DNA of 64,000 bases from Sphingomonas sp. BGYR3. Its GTDB lineage: Bacteria > Pseudomonadota > Alphaproteobacteria > Sphingomonadales > Sphingomonadaceae. Each line of letters begins with the position of its first letter. Positions within the stretch are counted from its first letter, which is position 1. The translations under genes were made by a program, and so were the position numbers. The DNA lies in the NCBI RefSeq assembly GCF_025153455.1, contig NZ_JANZNT010000001.1:1994001-2058000 (forward strand), in the 5' to 3' direction. The notes below the pieces were generated by a model, which was not told where the DNA came from, made no database searches, and worked only from the letters and a program-made list of their open reading frames with translations. This document shows positions 16,290-24,302 of this stretch, one piece after another.

Positions 16290-18376
16290 GGCGCATCCTC
16301 GCGGCCCTTGGTGCGGTCCTTTTCTGCCAGCCCATCCCCGCATGGGCTGGCTGCCGCGAAGCGCTCCTCGCGCCGGTTATCCTGGCCCCGCGCCCGGTGG
16401 AACCGGGCGATCTGGCGCGGCTGCGAGATTTTGGCGGCCCGGAAAATTTCGTGGGCGGTACGGCGCCGTTCAGCCTGTCGCCCGACGGCACTAAGGTCGC
16501 GCTTGTCCTTCGCCGCGGCGATCCTGACACCGACCGCTTCTGCATCGGCCTCGTCATTGTTCCGCTCCGGCCAGGCGAGACGCCCCGCCTGGTCGATCTG
16601 GGCGGCGAGCCCATCCTGGCGCGCGGCGATGTGCGGGGCATTCCGGACCTTCCTGTCGGGAGTATCGAGGGGGTGACGCCAGCCTGGTCGCCCGATGGGG
16701 AATGGCTTGTCTATCTGAGGCGCGACAAGGGCCTCACCCAAGTCTGGCGCGCACGGGCCGATGGGGGTGGGGCGTGGCCCGTCCTCCAAGGCGAGGAGGA
16801 GGTCCGCGCCGTGCGCTGGGCGCCGGATGGCAAGACGCTCCTTGTGACCACCCGGCCAATGGCGGGGGCCCAGGCGGCGATCGATGCGGAAGGGCGGCGC
16901 GGCTTTCTTTATGATCGTCGCTTCTGGACCTTGTCGGAAGCAAGGCCGCGCCCGCCGCTTCCCATTGCCTTTGTCGAACGCCGGATCGATCCCGAAACCG
17001 GCCAGGCGGCCGGTCCCATCCCGGCCGAGGCGACCAAGGCGCCTCCGCTCCCGCCAGGGGCTCGCCTCTATACGGCCAATGCAAAGGGCGCACGCGCTTG
17101 GCTCGAGCCGGTTGATCCAAGCCAGGGGATGGGTTCATCCCGACTGATCGTCGAAGTGGGTCCTCGCCGCTTGGTTTGTGAGACCCCGGCCTGCCAGGCG
17201 ACCGGTGCCCTGTGGTGGCAGGGGCCCCGCGACCTTCTCCTCATGGCAAGCGGCACGCCTGAAAATGGCGGGGTCACCCGCTTCCTGCGCTGGCGGATCG
17301 GGCGAGATGCTGCCCCCAAAACGCTCTTTGCGACTGTCGACGCCTGGTTCGGGTGCCAGCCGCTCGCCGGCGAGCTGGTGTGCGCCCATGAAACAGCCGA
17401 TCGGCCAAGGGTCATCGCCCGGCTCGATCCATATCGTGGCCGCTCAAACGTGGTCTTCGATCCCAATCCCGAATTTGCCTCGGTCGCCATGGGCAAGGTC
17501 CAAAGGCTGCGCTGGACTGCCAGTGACGGCGTTGCTGGCTATGGCGATCTCGTGCTCCCGCCAACCCACCGGCCGGGCGAAAAGCACCCGCTGGTCGTCG
17601 TCCAATATCAAAGCCGGGGCTTTTTGCGGGGCGGCACGGGCGATGAATATCCCGTCCATGCGCTTGCCGCTCGGGGCTTTGCCGTGTTCAGTTTCAACCG
17701 CGTGGCACCCGCCGCTACCGGTTCCGGCGCTGCCGATATCGACAGCTTCATCCGCATTGGCATGACCGGCTTTGCCGAGCGGCGGCGCATGCTTCGTGCG
17801 ATCGAAACCGGGATCGACCAGGCGATCGCGCTTGGCGTTGTCGATCCTGACCGGATCGGCATTTCCGGGCTCAGCGATGGTGCAGCCAGCGTCCAGTTCG
17901 CGCTCATTCATTCGTCCCGCTTCCGCGCGGCAGCAATGAGCTCCTGCTGCGATGATCCGAGCAGCGTCCATTTCGCTGCCGGACCCGGTTATGCCGAGGC
18001 CGTTGAGCGCTGGGGCTATCCCGGCCCCAATGCCCCCGGTGCGGCATTCTGGAACGACTATTCGCTTGCTGCCAATGCCGAGCGGATCAAGGTCCCGATC
18101 CTGTTCCAGCTGCCCGATGACGAATATCGATTGGGGCTCGAAACCTATTTGACGCTCAATTGGCACAAGGCGCCGGTTGAGATGCATGTCTTTCCCGATG
18201 CCTTTCATCAGAAATGGCGCCCGGCGCAGCGGCTCGCCGTCTATGAGCGAGGGATCGACTGGTTCGACTATTGGCTGAACGGCCGAGCCGATCCCGATCC
18301 CCTCAAGGCCGGGCAATATCGACGCTGGGACGGGCTGCGGGACCGGCAGCCAGTGGCGGACCAGCCCAGCTCCTGA
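16283..18376 (+). CDS. Lasso-peptide isopeptidase (AtxE2-like, S9 family)
   Basis: 697 residues with a signal peptide (ILAALGAVLFCQPIPAWA). An N-terminal beta-propeller (SPDGTKVAL, SPDGEWLVYL, APDGKTLLV repeats) precedes an alpha/beta-hydrolase domain with nucleophile GLSDG (Ser in SGLSDGAAS) and a late catalytic His (FPDAFHQKW). S9 peptidases of this type next to lasso genes hydrolyse the macrolactam bond and linearise the peptide. Its start overlaps the receptor stop by 7 bases, so the two are co-expressed. Its 3' end overlaps the convergent cyclase gene by 74 bases. Confidence 0.9.
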   Translation: MVRRILAALGAVLFCQPIPAWAGCREALLAPVILAPRPVEPGDLARLRDFGGPENFVGGTAPFSLSPDGTKVALVLRRGDPDTDRFCIGLVIVPLRPGETPRLVDLGGEPILARGDVRGIPDLPVGSIEGVTPAWSPDGEWLVYLRRDKGLTQVWRARADGGGAWPVLQGEEEVRAVRWAPDGKTLLVTTRPMAGAQAAIDAEGRRGFLYDRRFWTLSEARPRPPLPIAFVERRIDPETGQAAGPIPAEATKAPPLPPGARLYTANAKGARAWLEPVDPSQGMGSSRLIVEVGPRRLVCETPACQATGALWWQGPRDLLLMASGTPENGGVTRFLRWRIGRDAAPKTLFATVDAWFGCQPLAGELVCAHETADRPRVIARLDPYRGRSNVVFDPNPEFASVAMGKVQRLRWTASDGVAGYGDLVLPPTHRPGEKHPLVVVQYQSRGFLRGGTGDEYPVHALAARGFAVFSFNRVAPAATGSGAADIDSFIRIGMTGFAERRRMLRAIETGIDQAIALGVVDPDRIGISGLSDGAASVQFALIHSSRFRAAAMSSCCDDPSSVHFAAGPGYAEAVERWGYPGPNAPGAAFWNDYSLAANAERIKVPILFQLPDDEYRLGLETYLTLNWHKAPVEMHVFPDAFHQKWRPAQRLAVYERGIDWFDYWLNGRADPDPLKAGQYRRWDGLRDRQPVADQPSS

Positions 18377-20060
18377 CCCAGGCCTCGACATCCATGAGCG
18401 CCAGGAGCCGCATCACCATTTGGGCCGATGGCACGGGCTGGGCCAGCGCCTGTTCGACCTGGTTCGGATCGAGGAGATGCTGATCGGCAAGCCAGCCCTG
18501 GATCAGCGCCTCCCGGATCAGTGCTCGGTTCTGGTCATAGAGCCTTGCGCAAAAGCCATCGAACGCCCCCTTTGAACGCCGCTCGATCACTGCTCGGGGC
18601 AGGCGGCTGGCATAGCCCTGGCGGATGGGCGCGCGGTTGCGCCCGCCCTCGCTCCATTGCCAGCTTGGTACGGCAAGGCAGTGTTCGATGATCGGCTGGG
18701 AGAGCAGGGGAAAGAGAACCGGAGCAAACCCTGCTCGGCCATGGCCTTCGAGATGATTGGGCAGGGTAGCGATGGCATGGACATGGGCTGCCTTGCCCGG
18801 CATGCGGCAGGCCGCTCGATCCGGGGCAGCCGGCATCGCAGCCATTGCCATTGCCTCAGCGCTTAGGAACGCGCCGTCGATCCGATGGCCGGGTGCTTGG
18901 CCCGGCGTCCTTAGCCGCCCCCAGAACTGCGCCAGGGCTTCCCACAGTGTGGCATCGCTCATCCGGGCAATGTCGGACAAGCTCCGGATCACGGCAGGGC
19001 CTGGCCCTTCGATCCGTAACCGGTCAATCGCCGGCAGGACCGAGCGGCCATAGCCGAACAGATCATCGCCGCCCCCGCCGCTCGCAAAACAATCAGCGCC
19101 AAGCTGCGGGCCATATTCAAGGCTCAGCCAGTCGCTCGCCTGGGTAAAGGCACGGGCATTGGGGCGCGGCAAAGGCGCGGCAGCGGAGTGGAGCAGATCG
19201 ACTTGGCTGATCTGGGGGTGGGTGACCTCCAGATCGATCCCGAACCCTTCAGCAATCGCTTCGGCATAGCCAAGCTCGGTGGGATCGCCCTCGCCTGCGG
19301 CAAAGGTAATGAGCCTGGGTTCCGCTGCCCATGGAATGAGCGCTGCGGCAACCACTGCTGAATCCAGCCCACCCGAAATCTCAATGAGCGGGCGGCGATA
19401 AAGTTGGCTCCATGCCCCTGCGCAGCGATCGATTGTCTCGACCAGCGCTTCAGGAGGGACCTTGCGGCCAGTCATCGGAGCATGATCCCAGGCTTGCCAG
19501 CAGCGCCGATAGCGCGCGGCCGCGCCGCTGAGCATCGCCTCGGTGCCGGGCAACACTTCTTCGACCCCGATCAAGCCAGTGCGCGGCGGCCGCCAATCCC
19601 GGCAAGCAAGGGCAGCCACGATCATTGGCCAATCCAGGGCGGGCTGAAACAGCCCTGCATGCTGAAGCAGGCGTGGCGCATTGGTCACTGCCCAGGCCTT
19701 GCCCCGTCGAACCAGATAGCAGGCAGCGAGCGGCGACGCATCGCGCAGAACCGACCAGCCCGAGGGGGTATGCCGGATCACGACATAGCTGCCCCAGTAG
19801 CGCTTGATCAGGGCATCGCTTTCAGGCGGGGATGATCGAAGCGCATCGGCCGCATTTTGGCCCTGGCTATCGAACACCTGGCCGATGAGCACGCCTTGTC
19901 CATCATCGAACCGTCGATGCGCTAGGGCTCCGCCGCCAAAGAACCGAAGACCGGGCATGGACGCCTGTTCATCGAGCCCTGTGCGCGCTAGCGCTTCGCC
20001 TGCGCGATCCAGCTGCCCGGGCGCGCCGGGCAGCGCCAGCAAGGCACACCAATCTGTCAT
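18303..20060 (-). CDS. Lasso-peptide macrolactam synthetase (asparagine-synthetase-like, C protein)
   Basis: 585 residues from the ATG at 20060 that overlaps the B-gene stop (ATGA). A class-II glutaminase-like N-terminal half is followed by the ATP pyrophosphatase domain with PP-loop ISGGLDSAVVAAAL and the GGGGDDLFGYG motif. The protein starts MTDWC, so there is no Cys at position 2, the nucleophile used by true asparagine synthetases; lasso cyclases also dispense with it. The enzyme adenylates the ring Asp/Glu side chain and joins it to the N-terminal Gly of the core. Forms an operon with B and the two precursor genes. Confidence 0.94.
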   Translation of the reverse strand: MTDWCALLALPGAPGQLDRAGEALARTGLDEQASMPGLRFFGGGALAHRRFDDGQGVLIGQVFDSQGQNAADALRSSPPESDALIKRYWGSYVVIRHTPSGWSVLRDASPLAACYLVRRGKAWAVTNAPRLLQHAGLFQPALDWPMIVAALACRDWRPPRTGLIGVEEVLPGTEAMLSGAAARYRRCWQAWDHAPMTGRKVPPEALVETIDRCAGAWSQLYRRPLIEISGGLDSAVVAAALIPWAAEPRLITFAAGEGDPTELGYAEAIAEGFGIDLEVTHPQISQVDLLHSAAAPLPRPNARAFTQASDWLSLEYGPQLGADCFASGGGGDDLFGYGRSVLPAIDRLRIEGPGPAVIRSLSDIARMSDATLWEALAQFWGRLRTPGQAPGHRIDGAFLSAEAMAMAAMPAAPDRAACRMPGKAAHVHAIATLPNHLEGHGRAGFAPVLFPLLSQPIIEHCLAVPSWQWSEGGRNRAPIRQGYASRLPRAVIERRSKGAFDGFCARLYDQNRALIREALIQGWLADQHLLDPNQVEQALAQPVPSAQMVMRLLALMDVEAWVRSWAGPPLAAGPAARPSVDIARP

Positions 20061-20749
20061 GCCGAAAGATGCAGGATCGGCGCATAGCGGCCGATCGTAT
20101 CGGGCGCATCGCCGAGCAGCGCATCGCGGGTCTGGACCCAGCAATGCGCACCAAAGGGCAAAGCGGTCACGCCAAAGACGAGCTCGACCCCGCCAAGCCG
20201 GGGCGCGAGCCAGTCCAGCAAGGCAAGCGAATCCAGCAGACAAACCCGGCGGACCGGGGCAAGATGGCGAACCGACCAGAAGCGGCCCGCCCGCGCAAGA
20301 ATGGCAACTGGATCGGCATCCCGGCCCATCGCCAGCAAGGCGCGGCGGCGGGCGAGATTATCGGCAAAAGGCCGGGTCTTGAGCATGCGCTCGGCCCGCC
20401 GCACCGTCCGCGCTGCCGCCAGGGCCGTGCCTAGCCCCGACGCGACGCTCGGCAAGCAACCGGTCTCGAGCTGCAAGGGGATTGTGACTGGTACCGGCTC
20501 GGGCAGGATCGCTGCATCGTGATCAAGTCCCAGCAACCGGCAAAGACTGTCCCGGCAGTCGGCATCAAGCGGCCGAGCGGGGTCGTTGAGCCAGGCAATG
20601 AAGGGGGCGTTCAGAGGAGGCGGCAGCATCGCATAGCGATCGGCCGCCACATTGAGGAACACCGCTCGCCCGGCAGACAAGGCAACGGTGCCATGCTCGG
20701 AAAGGCGCCAATAATGGGCCATGACGGGGCAAGCAGCGGCCGGTACCAT
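20057..20749 (-). CDS. Lasso-peptide leader peptidase (B protein, RRE + transglutaminase-like)
   Basis: 230 residues from ATG 20749. The N-terminal about 80 residues look like the PqqD-type leader-recognition domain (GRAVFLNVAADRYAMLP). The C-terminal part is a transglutaminase-like cysteine protease with Cys in VRRVCLLDSLAL, His in PFGAHCWVQ and a later Asp (DTIGRYAPI). It binds the leader and cleaves it after the residue following the conserved Thr. Fused RRE+protease is the proteobacterial B form. It starts 20 bases after the nearer precursor gene, and its stop overlaps the C gene. Confidence 0.92.
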   Translation of the reverse strand: MVPAAACPVMAHYWRLSEHGTVALSAGRAVFLNVAADRYAMLPPPLNAPFIAWLNDPARPLDADCRDSLCRLLGLDHDAAILPEPVPVTIPLQLETGCLPSVASGLGTALAAARTVRRAERMLKTRPFADNLARRRALLAMGRDADPVAILARAGRFWSVRHLAPVRRVCLLDSLALLDWLAPRLGGVELVFGVTALPFGAHCWVQTRDALLGDAPDTIGRYAPILHLSA

Positions 20750-20769
20750 GATCGGCACCGGCCTCTGCC

Positions 20770-20889
20770 TCAATCCTCGGACAGCCCGGCCTGCGGGATC
20801 GACCGGACCAGGTCGGGCATCATGCCCTCGCTGCCCAAGGTCACCGCGCTTGCCATGCCGAGATCGATCAATCGGGCTTTTGCCGCCAT
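20770..20889 (-). CDS. Lasso precursor peptide 1
   Basis: 39-residue precursor found by eye. GGAG lies 10 bases before the ATG. The leader MAAKARLIDLGMASAVTL ends with Thr at the penultimate position, the hallmark of lasso leaders. The predicted 21-residue core starts with ring segment GSEGMMPD (Gly1 to Asp8, an 8-residue macrolactam) and continues with tail LVRSIPQAGLSED. The leader motif LIDLG.AS..T is shared with precursor 2. Mature peptide mass and ring closure are predictions from these family rules. Confidence 0.9.
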   Translation of the reverse strand: MAAKARLIDLGMASAVTLGSEGMMPDLVRSIPQAGLSED

Positions 20890-20926
20890 GTCGGTTCTCC
20901 TTCGTTCTGGTCAGGGGCATCTGCGA

Positions 20927-20952
20927 CACCGGCGCCGTTGCCGACGCCGGTG
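20927..20952. promoter_or_regulatory. GC-rich stem-loop between the two lasso precursor genes
   Basis: Perfect 8-bp inverted repeat CACCGGCG / CGCCGGTG with a 10-base loop, in the 73 bases between the stop of precursor 2 and the start of precursor 1. No T-run follows on the transcribed strand, so it is more likely an mRNA-stabilising or partial-attenuation hairpin that sets precursor dose than a full terminator. Confidence 0.6.
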
Positions 20953-20962
20953 CGCGTGCGGC

Positions 20963-21076
20963 TCAGTCGTCCGAAAGGCCCGAGGCTTCGACGAAGCGGA
21001 TCAGGTCCGGCAGGTTGCCAGTGCCGCCAAGGGTTTCGATGCTCGCCGCACCGAGGTCGATCATTGCATGGGTCAT
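20963..21076 (-). CDS. Lasso precursor peptide 2
   Basis: 37-residue precursor, first gene of the leftward lasso operon. AGGAG stands about 10 bases before the ATG. The leader MTHAMIDLGAASIETL has Thr at the penultimate position. The predicted 21-residue core begins with ring segment GGTGNLPD (Gly1-Asp8) and ends in tail LIRFVEASGLSDD. The -GLSDD ending and 8-residue ring resemble known sphingomonad lasso peptides. It shares the PDL.R pattern across the ring/tail boundary with precursor 1, so the two arose by duplication. Confidence 0.92.
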   Translation of the reverse strand: MTHAMIDLGAASIETLGGTGNLPDLIRFVEASGLSDD

Positions 21077-21175
21077 GATGCCTTGCTCCTGGTTCAATCG
21101 CTGCGGGAATGCAGCACGCCCAAGGCTAGGCGCGCGGCTTAGCGATCCGAATTGAATATGAATTGGATTCGACGA

Positions 21176-21796
21176 TTATCCGAGATTGGCGTCCGGCATC
21201 CGGTAGAGCTGGCGCAAAATCGCGGCGGCACTGCCGATCCGCCGCCGGTGATAGCGCAGCAGCTCCGAGCGAAGCGGGGCGGTATTTTCAGCAAGAAGGA
21301 GACCGTCCAGCCGGTCGAGCTCAGCCGCAGGTTCCGGCAGTACGGCCTGTTCTGCAACGCGAACGGCCTGGAGCCGGTCATTGAGCCCGGCCATGGCGCG
21401 GGCATGCTCGAGATTGGGCGAGCGCCGCGCAATCGCTGCAAACAATGCAGCAGGCCGCATCCATGGGTGCTGGGCGATCTCAACGCTCTTCGCCTCGGGA
21501 AATGCACCGGTGCCTGCGCGCAAGGCGATCGTCAGGATATCCGCGTTCCAGGCATAAAGATCCTTGAGCGCGGGCTCGTCAATCAGCGGCAAATGAAACC
21601 CCTCGCCTGTGCCGGTTTGGACAAGCCCCTCACCGACCAGGATATTGAGGGCCGCCCGAACCGGGGTCACGCTGCTGTGCAACCGATCGGCGAGTTGCGC
21701 CGGATCGAGCCTTGCGCCCGGCTTGACCCGTCCTTCGAGCAGATGGGCCTTGATCGCATCATAGACGCGCTCGGCGGTCGGACCGGCGGCGTTCAT
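21176..21796 (-). CDS. GntR-family regulator (FCD type)
   Basis: 206 residues from the ATG that overlaps the PhyH stop. N-terminal winged helix with the GntR pattern (AERVYDAIKAHLLEGRVKPG, DPAQLADRLHSSVTPVRAAL, LVGEGLVQ). The C-terminal helical part matches the FCD effector-binding fold in length but is weakly conserved. Last gene of the luxI-phyH-gntR run. Probably responds to a small carboxylic metabolite related to the dioxygenase reaction; no target is identifiable. Confidence 0.85.
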   Translation of the reverse strand: MNAAGPTAERVYDAIKAHLLEGRVKPGARLDPAQLADRLHSSVTPVRAALNILVGEGLVQTGTGEGFHLPLIDEPALKDLYAWNADILTIALRAGTGAFPEAKSVEIAQHPWMRPAALFAAIARRSPNLEHARAMAGLNDRLQAVRVAEQAVLPEPAAELDRLDGLLLAENTAPLRSELLRYHRRRIGSAAAILRQLYRMPDANLG

Positions 21797-22683
21797 CCCG
21801 CCTGGCCCGCGCGATAGGCATCGACCATCGCGGTCTGCTCCGGCAGCAGCGCATCGATCGCGCCCAGCCGTTGATCGCCTTTTCCATCGAGCAGGATCGA
21901 GGGGCATTGCCCTTCGAAATTGCCGAGATTGGGCCGGTGCTGGCGATAGCCGACAAGCGCAGCCAGCTCGCGCGGAAAATGCCGCGCAACCGCTGGTGGA
22001 TAGGCCAGCCAGGGATTTTCATGGGGCTTGAGCCAGCCCAGCGAATAGCCAATCACGATGCCCCGGCGCACACTCTGGCTGCGATTGGCGCCAGCACCAT
22101 GCAGCGTCGAGCCGAGGAACAATAGCGCATCGCCCGGCTCCATCTCGGCAGCAACGCTCGCCTCGGAGGGCTCGGGTGCGAGCGCATGCCGGCCATGGCT
22201 GCGCGGCCAGACACAGGTTGCGCCATTCTCTTTTGTGAACGGCGTCAGCGGCCAGATCACATTGACGAGATATTCGGCTTCGCCGGCAGGGACCCGCCAC
22301 ATCTCCTGGTCCCGGTGCGGCATCTGGGCGGGCGCACCTGGATGAATGGCAATTGCCTGCGCGACATTGAGCTGGATACAGTCGCACCAGGGGAGCAGCA
22401 GCTGCTCGACCGCCGCGAGGATCAGCGGATGGCTGACCAGCGCGGCAACCCCTTGCGAGCGGGTGAGCAGCCTTCCGAACCTTTTGGTCGTATCGCCGTA
22501 GAAACTGCCCTCGCAAAAGGGCGTGTCCCGAAAATCGGGTTCGAGCTCCCGATCGATCCCGGCGATCAGGCTGGGCGCAAGCGCACCGCGCAGGATGGCA
22601 TAGCCAGTCTCGCCAAGCGCGCTTGCCAGCGCTGTGGCGTCCATCTCGCTGGCACTGGCGCTGGCGATCGGTGCGGCGCTCAT
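21793..22683 (-). CDS. Phytanoyl-CoA dioxygenase (PhyH) family oxygenase
   Basis: 296 residues. Fe(II)/2-oxoglutarate-dependent oxygenase. Iron ligands are visible as H.D in MPHRDQEMW and a distal His in GSTLHGAGANRS; the Arg of SVRRGIVIGYS likely binds 2-oxoglutarate. Its ATG overlaps the luxI stop. Substrate unknown: coupling to an AHL synthase gene suggests it modifies the signal or a quorum-regulated metabolite (inference). Confidence 0.88.
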   Translation of the reverse strand: MSAAPIASASASEMDATALASALGETGYAILRGALAPSLIAGIDRELEPDFRDTPFCEGSFYGDTTKRFGRLLTRSQGVAALVSHPLILAAVEQLLLPWCDCIQLNVAQAIAIHPGAPAQMPHRDQEMWRVPAGEAEYLVNVIWPLTPFTKENGATCVWPRSHGRHALAPEPSEASVAAEMEPGDALLFLGSTLHGAGANRSQSVRRGIVIGYSLGWLKPHENPWLAYPPAVARHFPRELAALVGYRQHRPNLGNFEGQCPSILLDGKGDQRLGAIDALLPEQTAMVDAYRAGQAG

Positions 22684-23297
22684 GCTGCGGCCCGCTTTGC
22701 AGCGCTGCCCGGCCTGCCGGAACCAATGCCTGCCGCCACAAGGCGGGCGGGCGTCTCGGGATCGATCTCGATGCTGAGCGCGATCAGCGAGACCCCCTCG
22801 ATGGTCACCGGGTTGCCGAGCGGCTGGCAGCGCCAGCCAAAGCCGAGCATCTGCTGGAACCAGCCCGTGGCGGCAATGGCAACATAGCGGGTGATGCCAG
22901 CGCTCAAGGCGTGGTCGACAAGGCCAGTGATGAGCTCATCTCGAACGCATCGCCGGTCGGCGGTGCTCAGCCGGCGATCGAGGCAGAAGCGCGTGATCTC
23001 GAAAATATCGGGACCTTGAGGGGGCGGCGTGTCGCACAGCTCGGTATAAAAATCCCCAAGGATGTGCGGGCGGGTCGTTGGCAACAGGCGGGCCGAGGCG
23101 AGATGCGCATGATCGGCATCGGCCAGCACCAGATAGGTTGCATGCTCGTCGTCGAACTGGTCGACCTCATACGCATCCTCGATGACCGGCACGTCCCATT
23201 TGAGGAGATCGACAAAGACCGATTTGCGCGCGGCGAACATCGAGCGGAGCACGCCGTCCGGGGTGGGCTCGGATCCAAAGCGGCTGACATGAAGCAT
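22680..23297 (-). CDS. LuxI-family acyl-homoserine-lactone synthase
   Basis: 205 residues. Matches the autoinducer synthase family: MFAARKSVFVDLLKWDVPV, the acidic pair region DQFDDEHATYLV, RLLPTTRPHILGDFYTELC and the EITRFCLDRR segment. It would make an AHL from S-adenosylmethionine and an acyl donor. Preceded on the same strand by luxR with a 79-base gap that holds a palindrome. Acyl-chain specificity cannot be read from sequence by eye. Confidence 0.93.
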   Translation of the reverse strand: MLHVSRFGSEPTPDGVLRSMFAARKSVFVDLLKWDVPVIEDAYEVDQFDDEHATYLVLADADHAHLASARLLPTTRPHILGDFYTELCDTPPPQGPDIFEITRFCLDRRLSTADRRCVRDELITGLVDHALSAGITRYVAIAATGWFQQMLGFGWRCQPLGNPVTIEGVSLIALSIEIDPETPARLVAAGIGSGRPGSAAKRAAA

Positions 23298-23308
23298 GAT
23301 CGCATTTC

Positions 23309-23331
23309 CCTTGGTCGTTGATTCGCCAAGG
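23309..23331. promoter_or_regulatory. Candidate lux-box-like palindrome upstream of luxI
   Basis: Inverted repeat CCTTGG-N11-CCAAGG, 12 bases upstream of the luxI start codon and within the luxR-luxI gap. LuxR regulators bind about 20-bp dyads near luxI promoters. The arms are only 6 bp and the site is close to the start codon, so it is equally possible that binding represses. Confidence 0.35.
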
Positions 23332-23376
23332 ATCGATCGGGATCAGGCAGCAGCGCTATTCCCAGAAAGGGGGATA

Positions 23377-24126
23377 TCAGCGGCGCGCAATATCCGTGAA
23401 CGTCAGCGTTCCGTCGAACAGCGCGCGGATCACCAGGGATGTTCGTTTGCTTACCCCGTACCGCGCACAGGCCTGCTTGATATGGCGCGCGACCGTTTCT
23501 TCGGTGACGCCAAGGATCTGGCCGGTTTCCCAATCGGTCTTGCCGCGCGCGACCCACAAGAGACAATCGCGCTGCCGGTCGGTCAGCACTGGCGGCGGCG
23601 GATGCGATCGATGCCCTCGCTTCACCCAGAGGCGCCGCGCGCTCTCGAATGCGAATGTGCCGGCAAGCTGCGCCATGGGAAGCTGGTCGACCGGGATCGG
23701 CCGGCCCGTCTCGCTGGCAAAGGAGCAGGAGCCCCGCAATTCGCCAGGGACATGCGCCGGGACGGTGAACCCCTCGCCAATGCCCTGTTCGCGCCCCATC
23801 GCCAGGATGCGCTGATCCTTTGGGGTCAGCGGGATCATCTCGGGCATGCGCGACCAGCAAAAGCCGATGCTGGTGACATGGCTCGCCCGGTGCACCGGAT
23901 CCGAAACGCCAAGCGCGTTGCGCTCATAGTAATCGGCCCATTGCCGGGGATAATTGTGCAGCCGGATGGCACTGCCCCGGGCTTCGCTCAGGTCGATATG
24001 ATGGCTGAGCGCGAAATATTGAAAGCCCAGCATCGCACTTGCCGCCTGCATGGCGAGGTCAAGATCATCCACGGTTCGCACCTCGACCAGGCGCTCGAAC
24101 TCCATGATCATGCCGTGCTTGCCCAT
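23377..24126 (-). CDS. LuxR-family quorum-sensing regulator
   Basis: 249 residues. Autoinducer-binding domain with the conserved W..YY...LG.SDPV pattern (WADYYERNALGVSDPVHRA). The C-terminal GerE helix-turn-helix follows (LTDRQRDCLLWVARGKTDWE, VTEETVARHIKQACARYGV). Upstream of and co-directional with luxI, so probably its cognate receptor, controlling luxI-phyH-gntR by positive feedback. The start codon could be ATG 24126 or the Met at codon 6. Confidence 0.93.
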   Translation of the reverse strand: MGKHGMIMEFERLVEVRTVDDLDLAMQAASAMLGFQYFALSHHIDLSEARGSAIRLHNYPRQWADYYERNALGVSDPVHRASHVTSIGFCWSRMPEMIPLTPKDQRILAMGREQGIGEGFTVPAHVPGELRGSCSFASETGRPIPVDQLPMAQLAGTFAFESARRLWVKRGHRSHPPPPVLTDRQRDCLLWVARGKTDWETGQILGVTEETVARHIKQACARYGVSKRTSLVIRALFDGTLTFTDIARR

Positions 24127-24302
24127 CGGGCAGCATCACGGCCCCGGGCGGCGTCTCAAGCCACCGCAACTCCCAAGGCCGCCCTTTCCAATTGGTTAGG
24201 GCTGGAAGACGGGGCCTCAGGCCGCCTTCCGGCAACTCTGGTTCTGGGCCCAGCCTATCATGCTGCGCTGCCACAAAAAAGAGGCTGCCAAACGCCTAAT
24301 TT

